NCBI GenBank assembly: GCA_019348515.1
Contig: JAHWJF010000201.1
Location: 1-6,616 of the forward strand
Reading direction: 5' to 3'
Source: Chloroflexota bacterium
Lineage (GTDB): Bacteria; Chloroflexota; Chloroflexia; Thermomicrobiales; UBA6265
DNA length: 6,616 nucleotides
This document shows, piece by piece, positions 1 through 6,064 of the stretch (its first letter is position 1; every line of letters begins with the position of its first letter). The notes below the pieces were generated by a model, which saw nothing but the letters and a program-made list of their open reading frames with translations, was not told the origin of the DNA and searched no databases. The translations under genes and the position numbers were made by a program.

Positions 1-362
1 ATATGATGCGGTGGAGTGTCCTGGGGCAACCGTGTCTCTGGCTAACCGTCAGAGAAGGCGCGCGGACAAGGGCACTGTCAGGCGGTTCGCCGTCTGGCCG
101 CGTGGTTCTGGGAGTGCTGGGTTTCCTGGGCCAGGCGTTTGGGAGAGGGGCGCGACGGCTGACGCGACTTTCCTTCCGTCGTCTTGCCGAAGAAACACTT
201 GAGCGTGGGCTCCGTCGGCTCGCTGCTCTGAACCGCTCCCGGTAACGGCCCTGCGGCCGCGGGCTTCAGGCGTAGGGGACCTGGAGTTCGTCGCGCACGG
301 CACTTCGGTGTCGACGGTTGGTCCACGGTTCAGCCAGTCGGTGAAGGGGAGGAGCGTCGTAC
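1..362. other. Non-coding leader or intergenic region upstream of the LPxTG gene
   Basis: No convincing gene is seen here. Open frames exist on both strands, as expected in GC-rich DNA, but they use uneven codons such as AGA, AGG and CTA and match no family I recognise. Positions 2-7 read TATGAT, a good -10 hexamer, but its -35 region lies outside the window. A six-base hairpin (TCTCTG at 35-40 with CAGAGA at 50-55) holds GCTAACC in its loop. If transcription starts near position 15, the following gene would have a leader of roughly 350 bases. I cannot assign it to a known RNA class. Confidence 0.4.
344..354 (+). promoter_or_regulatory. Ribosome binding site of the LPxTG protein gene
   Basis: AAGGGGAGGAG lies eight bases before the GTG at 363. 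It is a near-ideal Shine-Dalgarno sequence and fixes that GTG as the start, in preference to later in-frame ATGs such as the one at codon 6. Confidence 0.75.
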
Positions 363-941
363 GTGAAACTTTCTCGCATGGTTATGGGTTCCGCGGTCGC
401 GGTCTCGCTCGTTGGTGGAAGCCTGATGGTGGCACCGGTCGCTGCACAGGGTGAGTGTGGCGTTGCTATCTACGGTGGCGACATCTTGAATGAGACCGTC
501 ATTGACTTGAATGCCAATGCCGGCACGGCCATCTCTGATGCCAGCGCGGGCAGCAACAACGCCGCGACGACCGGCGGCGGCAACGGTGGCGACGCAACCA
601 GCGTCATTGACACCGCGGCGGCGGGTAATGGCGGCGTGGCGACCGCGGCCGCGAATGGTGGCGCGATCAGCGTCGGCGACATCAACTCTGGCGGCAACGC
701 CGGCAACGCGATCAGCGTCGGCGACACCCATTGTGTCGAGGCCGTGGCCGAATTTGTTCCCGAAGAGGTCAAAGAAGTAAAGGCTCCGGCTGCGGAGGCT
801 CCGGCTGCGGAGGCTCCTGTTGGCGCCGTAGTCGTCGCTCTGCCCGATACTGGCGTTGGCATCGGGGATGTCTCGGCGCTCTTCGCGCTGATCTCCTCGG
901 CTGGCGCCGCGGCGGCATCCCTCGGGCTGCGCCGGCGCTAA
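363..941 (+). CDS. Secreted low-complexity protein with LPDTG cell-wall sorting signal
   Basis: Seen directly: 192 residues with an N-terminal signal peptide (MKLSR, then a hydrophobic stretch, likely cleaved after Ala28 in VAPVAA). The middle domain (about 33-123) is rich in Gly, Ala and Asn and contains AISVGD twice, at 101 and 116, plus a weaker AISD at 56. It is bracketed by the only two cysteines, Cys32 and Cys124, which could form a disulfide. An acidic and Pro/Ala segment follows (PEEVKEVKAPAAEAPAAEAP, about 133-152). The C-terminus has the full tripartite sorting signal: LPDTG at 160-164, a hydrophobic stretch at about 165-187 and RRR at 190-192. From family knowledge, sortase cleaves between Thr and Gly and joins the protein to the cell wall. 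The Pro/Ala segment would then be a wall-spanning stalk and the Gly/Asn region the exposed part. I do not recognise a named family. No sortase gene is visible here, so the enzyme must be elsewhere. Two hairpins follow, so the gene appears monocistronic. Confidence 0.85.
   Translation: MKLSRMVMGSAVAVSLVGGSLMVAPVAAQGECGVAIYGGDILNETVIDLNANAGTAISDASAGSNNAATTGGGNGGDATSVIDTAAAGNGGVATAAANGGAISVGDINSGGNAGNAISVGDTHCVEAVAEFVPEEVKEVKAPAAEAPAAEAPVGAVVVALPDTGVGIGDVSALFALISSAGAAAASLGLRRR
663..726 (+). repeat. Two 19-base direct repeats 45 bases apart
   Basis: GCGATCAGCGTCGGCGACA occurs at 663-681 and again at 708-726. The 45-base period keeps the reading frame (15 codons), so both copies encode AISVGD. 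The exact match at DNA level suggests recent duplication within the LPxTG gene. Confidence 0.85.
782..817 (+). repeat. 15-base tandem repeat encoding the Pro/Ala stalk
   Basis: The unit GGCTCCGGCTGCGGA occurs at 782-796 and 797-811, followed by a partial third copy (GGCTCC, 812-817). It encodes repeated APAAE. Being a multiple of three, copy number could vary between strains without breaking the frame. Confidence 0.85.
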
Positions 942-968
942 TCGGACGTCAGGGGAAGGGGAACCGCG

Positions 969-1000
969 ACGGAGGCCGATCTTTCGGCAGCGGCCTCCGT
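969..1000 (+). terminator. Hairpin downstream of the LPxTG gene
   Basis: ACGGAGGCCG (969-978) pairs perfectly with CGGCCTCCGT (991-1000) around a 12-base loop. It begins 28 bases after the stop codon at 939-941. No T-run follows, so on its own it may act as an mRNA-end stabiliser or a weak terminator. Confidence 0.55.
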
Positions 1001-1021
1001 CCAGGCCCGTGAACTAAGCAG

Positions 1022-1060
1022 GCCGCCGCGTCGGGAAGCTTCTCGACGCGGCGGCTTCGT
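1022..1060. terminator. Strong hairpin terminator, possibly bidirectional
   Basis: GCCGCCGCGTCG (1022-1033) pairs over 12 bases with CGACGCGGCGGC (1044-1055), and the loop can extend the stem through GGAAGCTTCT. On the plus strand TTCGTGTCTT follows, a broken T-tract. It lies between the convergent LPxTG gene and recG, so it could also stop recG transcripts on the minus strand, where the downstream sequence (CTGCTTAG) is a weaker T-tract. Confidence 0.65.
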
Positions 1061-1130
1061 GTCTTCCGCGAGTCGCGTTTCGCCGGGTGGGTAGCCACCA
1101 GTGATTGGACACGCGCCAGACTGTAGGGGT

Positions 1131-3677
1131 TTAGACGGCTTTCTCGGGAGCGGCGCGTTCCCAGAATTCCAGGAGTCGCCGGCTGAGACGCTGGTGTTCC
1201 GGCGTGGATAGCTCCGGGTCGGCGGCAAGGAGGGTCTCCGCCGCGTGCCGGGCGCGATCGAGCAGGCGAGTATCAAAGACGCCGTCCAGCCACTGCATCT
1301 CTGGCAGCCCGCTTTGCCGCGTGCCAATGAAGTCGCCCGGACCCCGCAGCTCGAGATCCTTCTCCGCCAGCAAAAAGCCATCGTCGCTGGAGACCATCGC
1401 CTGCAGTCGCTGCTCGCCGTCCGGGCTCCCCTCTTCCGCGAGCAGCAAGCAGTACGAAAGCGCTCCTCCCCGCCCCACCCGCCCACGGAACTGATGCAGT
1501 TGGGCCAACCCGAAGCGGTCTGCCCCTTCGATCAGCATCACCGTCGCGTTCGGGACGTCGATACCGACTTCGATCACCGAGGTGGAGACCAGGACGTCAT
1601 ACCGGCGGTCCCGGAAGCCGGTCATCACCGCGTCCTTGTCCCGTGACTTCATGCGGCCATGCAAGGTGGCGATGCGCAACTCCGGAAAGACATCCCGGCT
1701 GAGGCGCTCCGCCTCTTCCACCGCCGCCTTCGCCTCGACCGCTTCCGAGGCCTCGACCAGCGGGCAGATCACGAAGACCTGATGCCCCTTGGACACCTCG
1801 TCGCGCACCAGGGCGTAGGCCGCTGTTCGTTCTGCTCCGATATAGCGACGAGTTTCGATGGGAATGCGTCCCGGCGGGCGGTGCGTCAGCACCGAGACAT
1901 CGAGATCACCATGGATCACGAGATTGAGTGTGCGCGGGATCGGGGTGGCGGTCATTGCCAACTGGTGGGGCAGCCGCCCCTCTGCCTTCCCCGGCAGCGC
2001 CGCCCGCTGGCGGACTCCGAAACGATGCTGCTCATCGACGACTGAGAGGGCAAGCCGCGGCAGGTCGACGCCATCCTGGATCAGTGCGTGTGTGCCAACC
2101 AGGATGTCAATCTCCCCGGCGCTGGCGCAATCGAGAATCTCACGCCGATCGGCAGCGCGCGTCGAACCTGTGAGCAACCGCACCCGAGGGCGAACCCCAT
2201 CCGGCAACCCGCCATACAACATCCCTAACCCCTGAAGATGCTGCTCGGCGAGGATCTCGGTCGGCGCCATCAGCGCGGCTTGGAGCCCACCGGCCGTCGT
2301 GGTCAGCATCGCCGCGGCGGCGACCGCCGTCTTCCCGGAGCCGACGTCTCCCTGCAACAGTCTGGTCATTGGCTTCTGCTGGCCCATGTCTTCCAGAATT
2401 TCGGCCAGCACCGATTGTTGCGTGCCTGTTAGCCGGAATGGCAACGAGGTCGCCCACGTCTTGAGCAGGTCCTCGTCGGTCTGGATTGGGATGCCGTCGA
2501 AGGCTTTGCGTTCGCGCTTTCGCCGCACCAAACCCAGCTGTAAGAGGAAGAGATCGTCAAACGCCAACCGGCGCTTCGCGGCCTCGAGCGATCGCGCATC
2601 GTCGGGATAGTGGACCTGAGCGATAGCATCCCGCAGTGCGGGTAAGGCTTCCGCGGACGAGAGCCGCACGCCGTCCGGGAGATACTCTTCGACCGCATCA
2701 AGAGCCAAATCGAGAGCTTGCCGCGTGAAGCCACGCATCGATTTCTGAGCGAGACCGGCGGTGAGAGGATAGACCGGAACGATTCGTCCGGTCGATGTGC
2801 CGCCACCAGGACCAAGGGTGACGCGCTCCCATTCCGGTCCGGTGAACGAGAGGGGGCCATATCCCGCCTCCAGGGCGCCACTGACCGCGATCTCGTCTCC
2901 CACGTGCAGCACGTTGGCCAGGAACTGATTGAACCAGGTGACCCGGACCCACCCGGACACATCAGCCAGCTTGATCGTCACTCGTGGGGCTCCCGGCCCC
3001 CGATGGAGCTGGACGTCCGTGACGCGCCCGCGCACGGTGACATCGCTCCCTGGTTGCAGGTTCAACGCCTCGCCAATGCGGATCGTGCGCGAGTAGTCGA
3101 TGTGCCGTCGCGGCGACAGATGCAGAAGATCGCCGACCGTCTGCACCCCGAGCTTGGCGAGCTTTTTGCCCGTCGCTCCTCCCGCGCCTTTGAGCGCCGT
3201 TACCGGATCATCCAGGGATAGACGTGGGGTCGACGCCGCTGGCAATGCGGCTACGGTCTCCCGACGAGGCGGCTCACGTCGCCGGTCACCAGCCGTCCGA
3301 GTCGCCGGTCGCCGCGCGGACTCCAGGGTTCCCATGGGACGCGCCGCCGCCAGCACGGCAAACTGGGGAACGAGCCGCTTGATGACGTTGGCGATCTCGG
3401 TCAATGCGGCAGGACGGTGCTGGGGCGAGAGCGTACCGTACGCTTCCAGTTCGGCAATCACCGCCGCGAGATCGCTGGCGACCTGCTCGCTTGCGGCAAT
3501 CCCCCGCAGCCGGCGCACGCTGCCGAGGGCCGTTTGGTAGGCCATGCCCGCGGGGAAGCCGTCTCGCCACTCGCGGCGCAGGAGATCGATCGCCATTTCG
3601 AGTCGTACCCGAGCGTCGCCGGGAGCGAATGTTGTCAAATCCACATGGTCAGCAATTGGGGGCCGGTCCTGGCTCAC
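1131..3677 (-). CDS. recG: ATP-dependent DNA helicase RecG
   Basis: RecG is a superfamily 2 translocase that remodels stalled replication forks and Holliday junctions in the cytoplasm. Visible in order: an extension of about 150 residues, partly helical and then Arg/Pro-rich; the wedge/OB-fold region, beginning DDPVTALKGAGGATGKKL at about 156 and running to about 285; Walker A GDVGSGKT at 443-450; DEQH box at 548-551; motif III MTATPIPRT at 575-583; STSVIEVGIDVP at 698-709; the arginine-finger motif QFRGRVGRG at 729-737; and the C-terminal translocation segment around LRGPGDFIGTRQSG at 777-790. All catalytic motifs are intact. At 848 residues it is longer than the E. coli protein (693), mostly because of the N-terminus; similar extensions occur in Thermotoga-type RecG. 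The start is GTG at 3677 without a Shine-Dalgarno sequence; its four-base overlap with an upstream ORF suggests translational coupling. The next in-frame ATG (codon 28) also lacks a binding site. Confidence 0.97.
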   Translation of the reverse strand: MSQDRPPIADHVDLTTFAPGDARVRLEMAIDLLRREWRDGFPAGMAYQTALGSVRRLRGIAASEQVASDLAAVIAELEAYGTLSPQHRPAALTEIANVIKRLVPQFAVLAAARPMGTLESARRPATRTAGDRRREPPRRETVAALPAASTPRLSLDDPVTALKGAGGATGKKLAKLGVQTVGDLLHLSPRRHIDYSRTIRIGEALNLQPGSDVTVRGRVTDVQLHRGPGAPRVTIKLADVSGWVRVTWFNQFLANVLHVGDEIAVSGALEAGYGPLSFTGPEWERVTLGPGGGTSTGRIVPVYPLTAGLAQKSMRGFTRQALDLALDAVEEYLPDGVRLSSAEALPALRDAIAQVHYPDDARSLEAAKRRLAFDDLFLLQLGLVRRKRERKAFDGIPIQTDEDLLKTWATSLPFRLTGTQQSVLAEILEDMGQQKPMTRLLQGDVGSGKTAVAAAAMLTTTAGGLQAALMAPTEILAEQHLQGLGMLYGGLPDGVRPRVRLLTGSTRAADRREILDCASAGEIDILVGTHALIQDGVDLPRLALSVVDEQHRFGVRQRAALPGKAEGRLPHQLAMTATPIPRTLNLVIHGDLDVSVLTHRPPGRIPIETRRYIGAERTAAYALVRDEVSKGHQVFVICPLVEASEAVEAKAAVEEAERLSRDVFPELRIATLHGRMKSRDKDAVMTGFRDRRYDVLVSTSVIEVGIDVPNATVMLIEGADRFGLAQLHQFRGRVGRGGALSYCLLLAEEGSPDGEQRLQAMVSSDDGFLLAEKDLELRGPGDFIGTRQSGLPEMQWLDGVFDTRLLDRARHAAETLLAADPELSTPEHQRLSRRLLEFWERAAPEKAV

Positions 3678-3850
3678 AGGTGATCCGCGGTTACTCGCCG
3701 TTCGCTGCGCGGCTGGGGCGCGCTCAAGTTTAGCGCACCATTCTCAGGCACCCGGCAGGCAACGCCTCGCTCCGCATCTGCCTCAACAACCACGACGCCA
3801 ATGTCGCCCGGCCCGACCTGGGCAGCCACCGCCGGTCCAATCCGCGCCAT
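3674..3850 (-). CDS. Unrecognised 58-residue protein overlapping the recG start
   Basis: Seen directly: an open frame from ATG at 3850 to TGA at 3674-3676, with an in-frame stop just upstream (3857-3859). Its TGA shares the tetranucleotide GTGA with the recG start, the arrangement typical of translationally coupled genes. Codon first positions are strongly G-rich (more than half), as in real genes here, and third positions are about 70 percent G or C. The protein begins MARIGPAVAAQVGPGDIG, then has VVVVEADAERGV, one cysteine (residue 32) and a polar Arg-rich tail ending ADHL. I recognise no domain. No strong Shine-Dalgarno precedes the ATG (only GGAA about nine bases before). It may be a true small protein, or a leader ORF that delivers ribosomes to recG. 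A chance frame remains possible. Confidence 0.45.
   Translation of the reverse strand: MARIGPAVAAQVGPGDIGVVVVEADAERGVACRVPENGALNLSAPQPRSERRVTADHL
3727..3732 (-). promoter_or_regulatory. Possible -10 element for recG
   Basis: On the minus strand TAAACT lies about 50 bases before the recG GTG. No good -35 hexamer sits at the right distance. If used, it would give a recG transcript lacking the complete small ORF. Weak evidence. Confidence 0.2.
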
Positions 3851-3879
3851 TGCCCGCTATTCCGGGGATATGGTAGGCT
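3850..3879 (+). promoter_or_regulatory. Candidate promoter for rpmB
   Basis: TTGCCC (3850-3855) and TAGGCT (3874-3879) are separated by 18 bases, and TGG precedes the second box, giving an extended -10 form. An alternative is TTGGAA (3923-3928) with CATAGG (3947-3952), also 18 bases apart. Either would transcribe rpmB at 4007. I cannot choose between them from sequence alone. Confidence 0.35.
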
Positions 3880-3991
3880 TGGGGGTCGCGCGAGTGCCGT
3901 CCAGATGCATCGCTCTGGGCTCTTGGAATAGGGTCCGATCTCGCGCCATAGGGTGAAGCACAGTCCAGGTCCAGTTCAAGGACATCAGAGC

Positions 3992-3998
3992 GGAAGGA
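3992..3998 (+). promoter_or_regulatory. Ribosome binding site of rpmB
   Basis: GGAAGGA lies eight bases before the GTG at 4007. It shows that L28 starts there and not at the upstream in-frame ATG at 3953, which would add 18 residues absent from the family. Confidence 0.75.
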
Positions 3999-4006
3999 TT
4001 CTCAGC

Positions 4007-4192
4007 GTGGCCGGCAAGTGTGATGTTTGTGGCAAGACGACCAAGTTCGGCCACAACGTAAGCTTCTCCAAGCGGCGGACAAACCGCATGTTCAAACCGA
4101 ATATCCAGTCCCGGGTAGTCGTCATCGACGGCGTGGCGAAGCGGCGAAATGTCTGCACGGGTTGCCTGCGGACAATGGTCAAGACATCGTAA
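4007..4192 (+). CDS. rpmB: 50S ribosomal protein L28
   Basis: A 61-residue protein of the usual L28 length, starting MAGKCDVCGK with a GTG codon. The family hallmarks are visible: GKTTKFGHNVSFSKRRTNRMFKPNI near the start, and RVVVIDGVAKRRNVCTGCL later. Two CxxC pairs (Cys5/Cys8 and Cys50/Cys53) mark the zinc-binding, cysteine-containing form of the protein; many bacteria have a version without them. L28 binds 23S rRNA in the large subunit. It is transcribed divergently from recG, and a hairpin follows it, so it is probably its own transcription unit, although read-through into the rRNA methyltransferase gene is possible. The rpmB-recG proximity resembles Firmicute gene order, in which the two genes lie in the same neighbourhood. 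Confidence 0.97.
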   Translation: MAGKCDVCGKTTKFGHNVSFSKRRTNRMFKPNIQSRVVVIDGVAKRRNVCTGCLRTMVKTS

Positions 4193-4227
4193 GATCCCTC
4201 CCCTCTGCGTTCCTGGCGGGAATCATG

Positions 4228-4262
4228 GCCCCCGGCGCGGTATCCGCACGGGGGCTCTTCAT
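4228..4262 (+). terminator. Hairpin terminator after rpmB
   Basis: GCCCCCG (4228-4234) pairs with CGGGGGC (4249-4255), and inside the loop GCGG (4237-4240) pairs with CCGC (4244-4247). TCTTCAT follows, a short T-rich tract. It lies 36 bases beyond the rpmB stop and before the methyltransferase start. Confidence 0.65.
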
Positions 4263-4345
4263 GACCGCAGTCTCGAGACCAAGATTGCTTTGAGCATGTC
4301 AGTCGAGGTCAAGCACCGGGCGGGTCTGAAGCGTCTGGCTAAACC

Positions 4346-4353
4346 GGAGAGGA
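4346..4353 (+). promoter_or_regulatory. Ribosome binding site deciding the methyltransferase start
   Basis: GGAGAGGA lies eight bases before GTG at 4362. The competing ATG at 4296 has no comparable upstream sequence (AAGATTGCTTTGAGC). Confidence 0.6.
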
Positions 4354-4361
4354 AACAGCGC

Positions 4362-5618
4362 GTGACGCCACGCCAGAGCCGTCCGGAGCGGATCACTCCG
4401 ATTGTGCTGCCCGCTCGTCTTGGCGACGAGGCCGAGACTGTCATCGAGCGGATTGTCCCAGGTGGGTTCGGGCTCGGCTACGGCGGCGGTCGCACACTTT
4501 TCGTGTCTCGGGCCGCCCCAGGCGACCGGTTGCGCGTCCGCATTGATCGTGAGCATGGACGCGTCGCTCATGCATCGATCGTGGACATTCTTGAACCGAG
4601 CCCCGACCGGATCACGGAGGTGTACCCCCTCCTCTCTCGCTGTGGCGCCGACTTCCAGCACCTGCGGTATGACGCACAGCTGGCGGGCAAGCGGGACATG
4701 ATCGCCGACTGCCTGCGCCGCATTGGCGGAGTCGAGCTGCCAGAGCCGGTTCAGGTCATGGCTTCGCCGGTTCCGTGGGGATATCGCGCCCGGGCGGAGT
4801 GGCGGCACGATCCGAATCAGCCGGCGCTTGGCTACCTCGAGTCGGGGTCTCATCGGGTGATCGATCTCCCCGAGGACCCCTTCGTCGTTCCCGCGCTTGC
4901 CGAGCGATTTCAGCATCTCCGCGCACGACTCATGGAGGGACGGCTGCCAGAGTGGGCGACTGAGCTCCGCGCCGCCGCCGGTGACGATGGAATCTCGTTC
5001 GCGCCGCCGCTGGAGCTGCCGCAGCCACTGCCCGTCCATGCAACGATTGCTGGTGAACGCTACGAGTACGACGCCGACTGCTTCTTCCAAGTGAACCCAT
5101 TTGTGCTCGACGGACTGATGGCGGAAGCTCTCCGCTTTGCCCCGGAACCTGGCACGCCGCCATCACCAGCAACTCGGCTCGCTGTCGACCTCTACTGTGG
5201 TGTCGGGCTGTTCACGGTGCCGCTGGCGCGGCGCTTCGGTCAGGTTATCGGGGTCGAGGGACAGCCGCGCGCCGCGGAGTTCGCGGCTCGAAACGTTGCG
5301 AACGCCGGTCTGACGCACGCGCGCATCCAAACGGCCTCGGTGGAGCGATGGCTCGAAGGCGCCTATCGGAGTCATGGCCGGACGCCGTTCGTGCTGCTCG
5401 ATCCACCGCGCACCGGTCTGCCGGCGCATGGCTTGAGAGTGCTGCCACGACTGCGCGCGTCGCGCATTGCCTATGTTTCGTGCGATCCCGCGACACTCGC
5501 CCGCGATCTGAAGGGACTGCTGACTTCAGGGTATCTGCTCGAGGGGATCGCGGCCTTCGATATGTTCCCGCAAACCCATCACGTCGAAATCGTGGCGCAT
5601 CTCCGGCGGACGGGCTGA
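4362..5618 (+). CDS. RlmD/TrmA-family RNA uracil-C5 methyltransferase without Fe-S cysteines
   Basis: This S-adenosylmethionine enzyme would methylate C5 of a uridine in 23S rRNA or tRNA. With the GTG at 4362 it has 418 residues: a TRAM-like RNA-binding region (about 20-77, with VPGGFGLGY), a central region, then the Rossmann methyltransferase. Visible motifs are FFQVNP at 241-246, the SAM-binding VDLYCGVGLF at 275-284, DPPRTGL at 347-353, the catalytic loop SCDPATLARD at 373-382 with nucleophile Cys374, and HHVEIV at 406-411 with the general base Glu409. Active-site residues are therefore all present. Odd point: the usual CxxxxxCGGC cluster motif is reduced to LSRCGADFQHL (92-102), leaving one of its cysteines (Cys94), so no [4Fe-4S] cluster is expected. 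ATG at 4296 would add 22 basic residues; I prefer 4362 because of its binding site. The exact target (U747, U1939 or tRNA U54) cannot be told from sequence, so I give no symbol. It lies downstream of rpmB, separated by a terminator. Confidence 0.92.
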   Translation: MTPRQSRPERITPIVLPARLGDEAETVIERIVPGGFGLGYGGGRTLFVSRAAPGDRLRVRIDREHGRVAHASIVDILEPSPDRITEVYPLLSRCGADFQHLRYDAQLAGKRDMIADCLRRIGGVELPEPVQVMASPVPWGYRARAEWRHDPNQPALGYLESGSHRVIDLPEDPFVVPALAERFQHLRARLMEGRLPEWATELRAAAGDDGISFAPPLELPQPLPVHATIAGERYEYDADCFFQVNPFVLDGLMAEALRFAPEPGTPPSPATRLAVDLYCGVGLFTVPLARRFGQVIGVEGQPRAAEFAARNVANAGLTHARIQTASVERWLEGAYRSHGRTPFVLLDPPRTGLPAHGLRVLPRLRASRIAYVSCDPATLARDLKGLLTSGYLLEGIAAFDMFPQTHHVEIVAHLRRTG

Positions 5619-5641
5619 GACGGCCAGACGGCCAGACGGCC
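5618..5641 (+). repeat. Three tandem copies of an 8-base unit
   Basis: AGACGGCC is repeated three times without a mismatch, starting on the last base of the methyltransferase stop codon. It fills nearly half of the 58-base gap between two convergent genes. No strong hairpin with a T-run is visible in the gap, so how either transcript ends here is unclear. Confidence 0.85.
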
Positions 5642-5676
5642 AGGAAGTGAACCGCATCCGTCCTCCGACTCCTTAC

Positions 5677-6063
5677 TCACGCCCAGGGATCGTCCCCTTC
5701 GGGCAAGCGGCCGCCAAAGCGTCCCGCTTCTCCTCGGTCAGCTTCTGCCAGCGCGACGAGTGTGTCCAGGAACGGCTCGATGCCAATGTCAGGTTGATGG
5801 AACCGGAACCGGCCCAACTCGTAGAGCACGCGTTGATCGGGAGCGAACTCATCGCCCTCCCCCGCCAGCCGCTGCAAGTCGATCAACCGGGCATCGTCCT
5901 CGGGAAGCGCCAGGAGATGGTCGGCAAGCTCCTCGAGCGCAGCCGCGGTGCGGAGGTTTCGCTCGTCACGGTCGTACTCTTCGGCCTTGCGGCGGCGCCA
6001 GGAGGCTGTGCTCCGGCAGAACTCGGCGAGCGATCGTTGGAAGCGGGACGGCCCCAGGTCCAC
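5677..6063 (-). CDS. Unrecognised 128-residue protein, second gene of a coupled pair
   Basis: Starts at GTG 6063, one base after the stop of the upstream gene (TAG-G-GTG), so translation is almost certainly coupled; GGGAG lies 11 bases before the start. The protein is soluble and highly charged, with no signal peptide or membrane segment. It opens MDLGPSRFQRSLAEF, has an Arg/Lys/Glu-rich stretch (SWRRRKAEEYDRDERN, 21-36), then a helical part with LEELADHLLALPEDDARL (43-60), a middle YELGRFRF, and ends GGRLPEGDDPWA. The final EGDDPWA looks like a conserved tail rather than random sequence. The frame is open upstream to 6204, but that part overlaps the first gene and has a low-complexity, shadow-like composition. 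No catalytic motif is visible. I do not recognise the family and assign no function. Confidence 0.7.
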   Translation of the reverse strand: MDLGPSRFQRSLAEFCRSTASWRRRKAEEYDRDERNLRTAAALEELADHLLALPEDDARLIDLQRLAGEGDEFAPDQRVLYELGRFRFHQPDIGIEPFLDTLVALAEADRGEAGRFGGRLPEGDDPWA

Positions 6064-6064
6064 C

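Noticed and set aside
23..62. Resemblance of GGGGCAACC and GCTAACC...AAGGCG to the cyclic di-AMP riboswitch core
   Set aside because: Only short fragments match; the GGGTGAAT part and the expected pairing are not visible, and the gene starts about 300 bases further on.
3..245. 80-residue open frame on the plus strand at the left edge
   Set aside because: Uneven codon use, no recognisable protein features, and random open frames are common in this GC-rich DNA. Its ribosome binding region is outside the window.
1086..1099. GGTGG/CCACC hairpin just past the recG stop
   Set aside because: The stem is only five bases and no T-run follows on the minus strand, so it is unlikely to be the recG terminator.
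1245..1646. 133-residue plus-strand open frame opposite recG
   Set aside because: It is antisense to conserved RecG motif coding sequence and is a mirror of its codon bias.
3678..3688. GCGGATCACCT just before recG, matching the conserved 3' end of 16S rRNA in sense orientation
   Set aside because: It is anti-Shine-Dalgarno in sense, so it cannot bind the ribosome, and it is fully explained as codons of the overlapping small ORF. Probably coincidence.
4149..4361. N-terminal extension of the methyltransferase back to ATG 4149
   Set aside because: It would overlap the end of rpmB, run through the terminator hairpin, and has no ribosome binding site.
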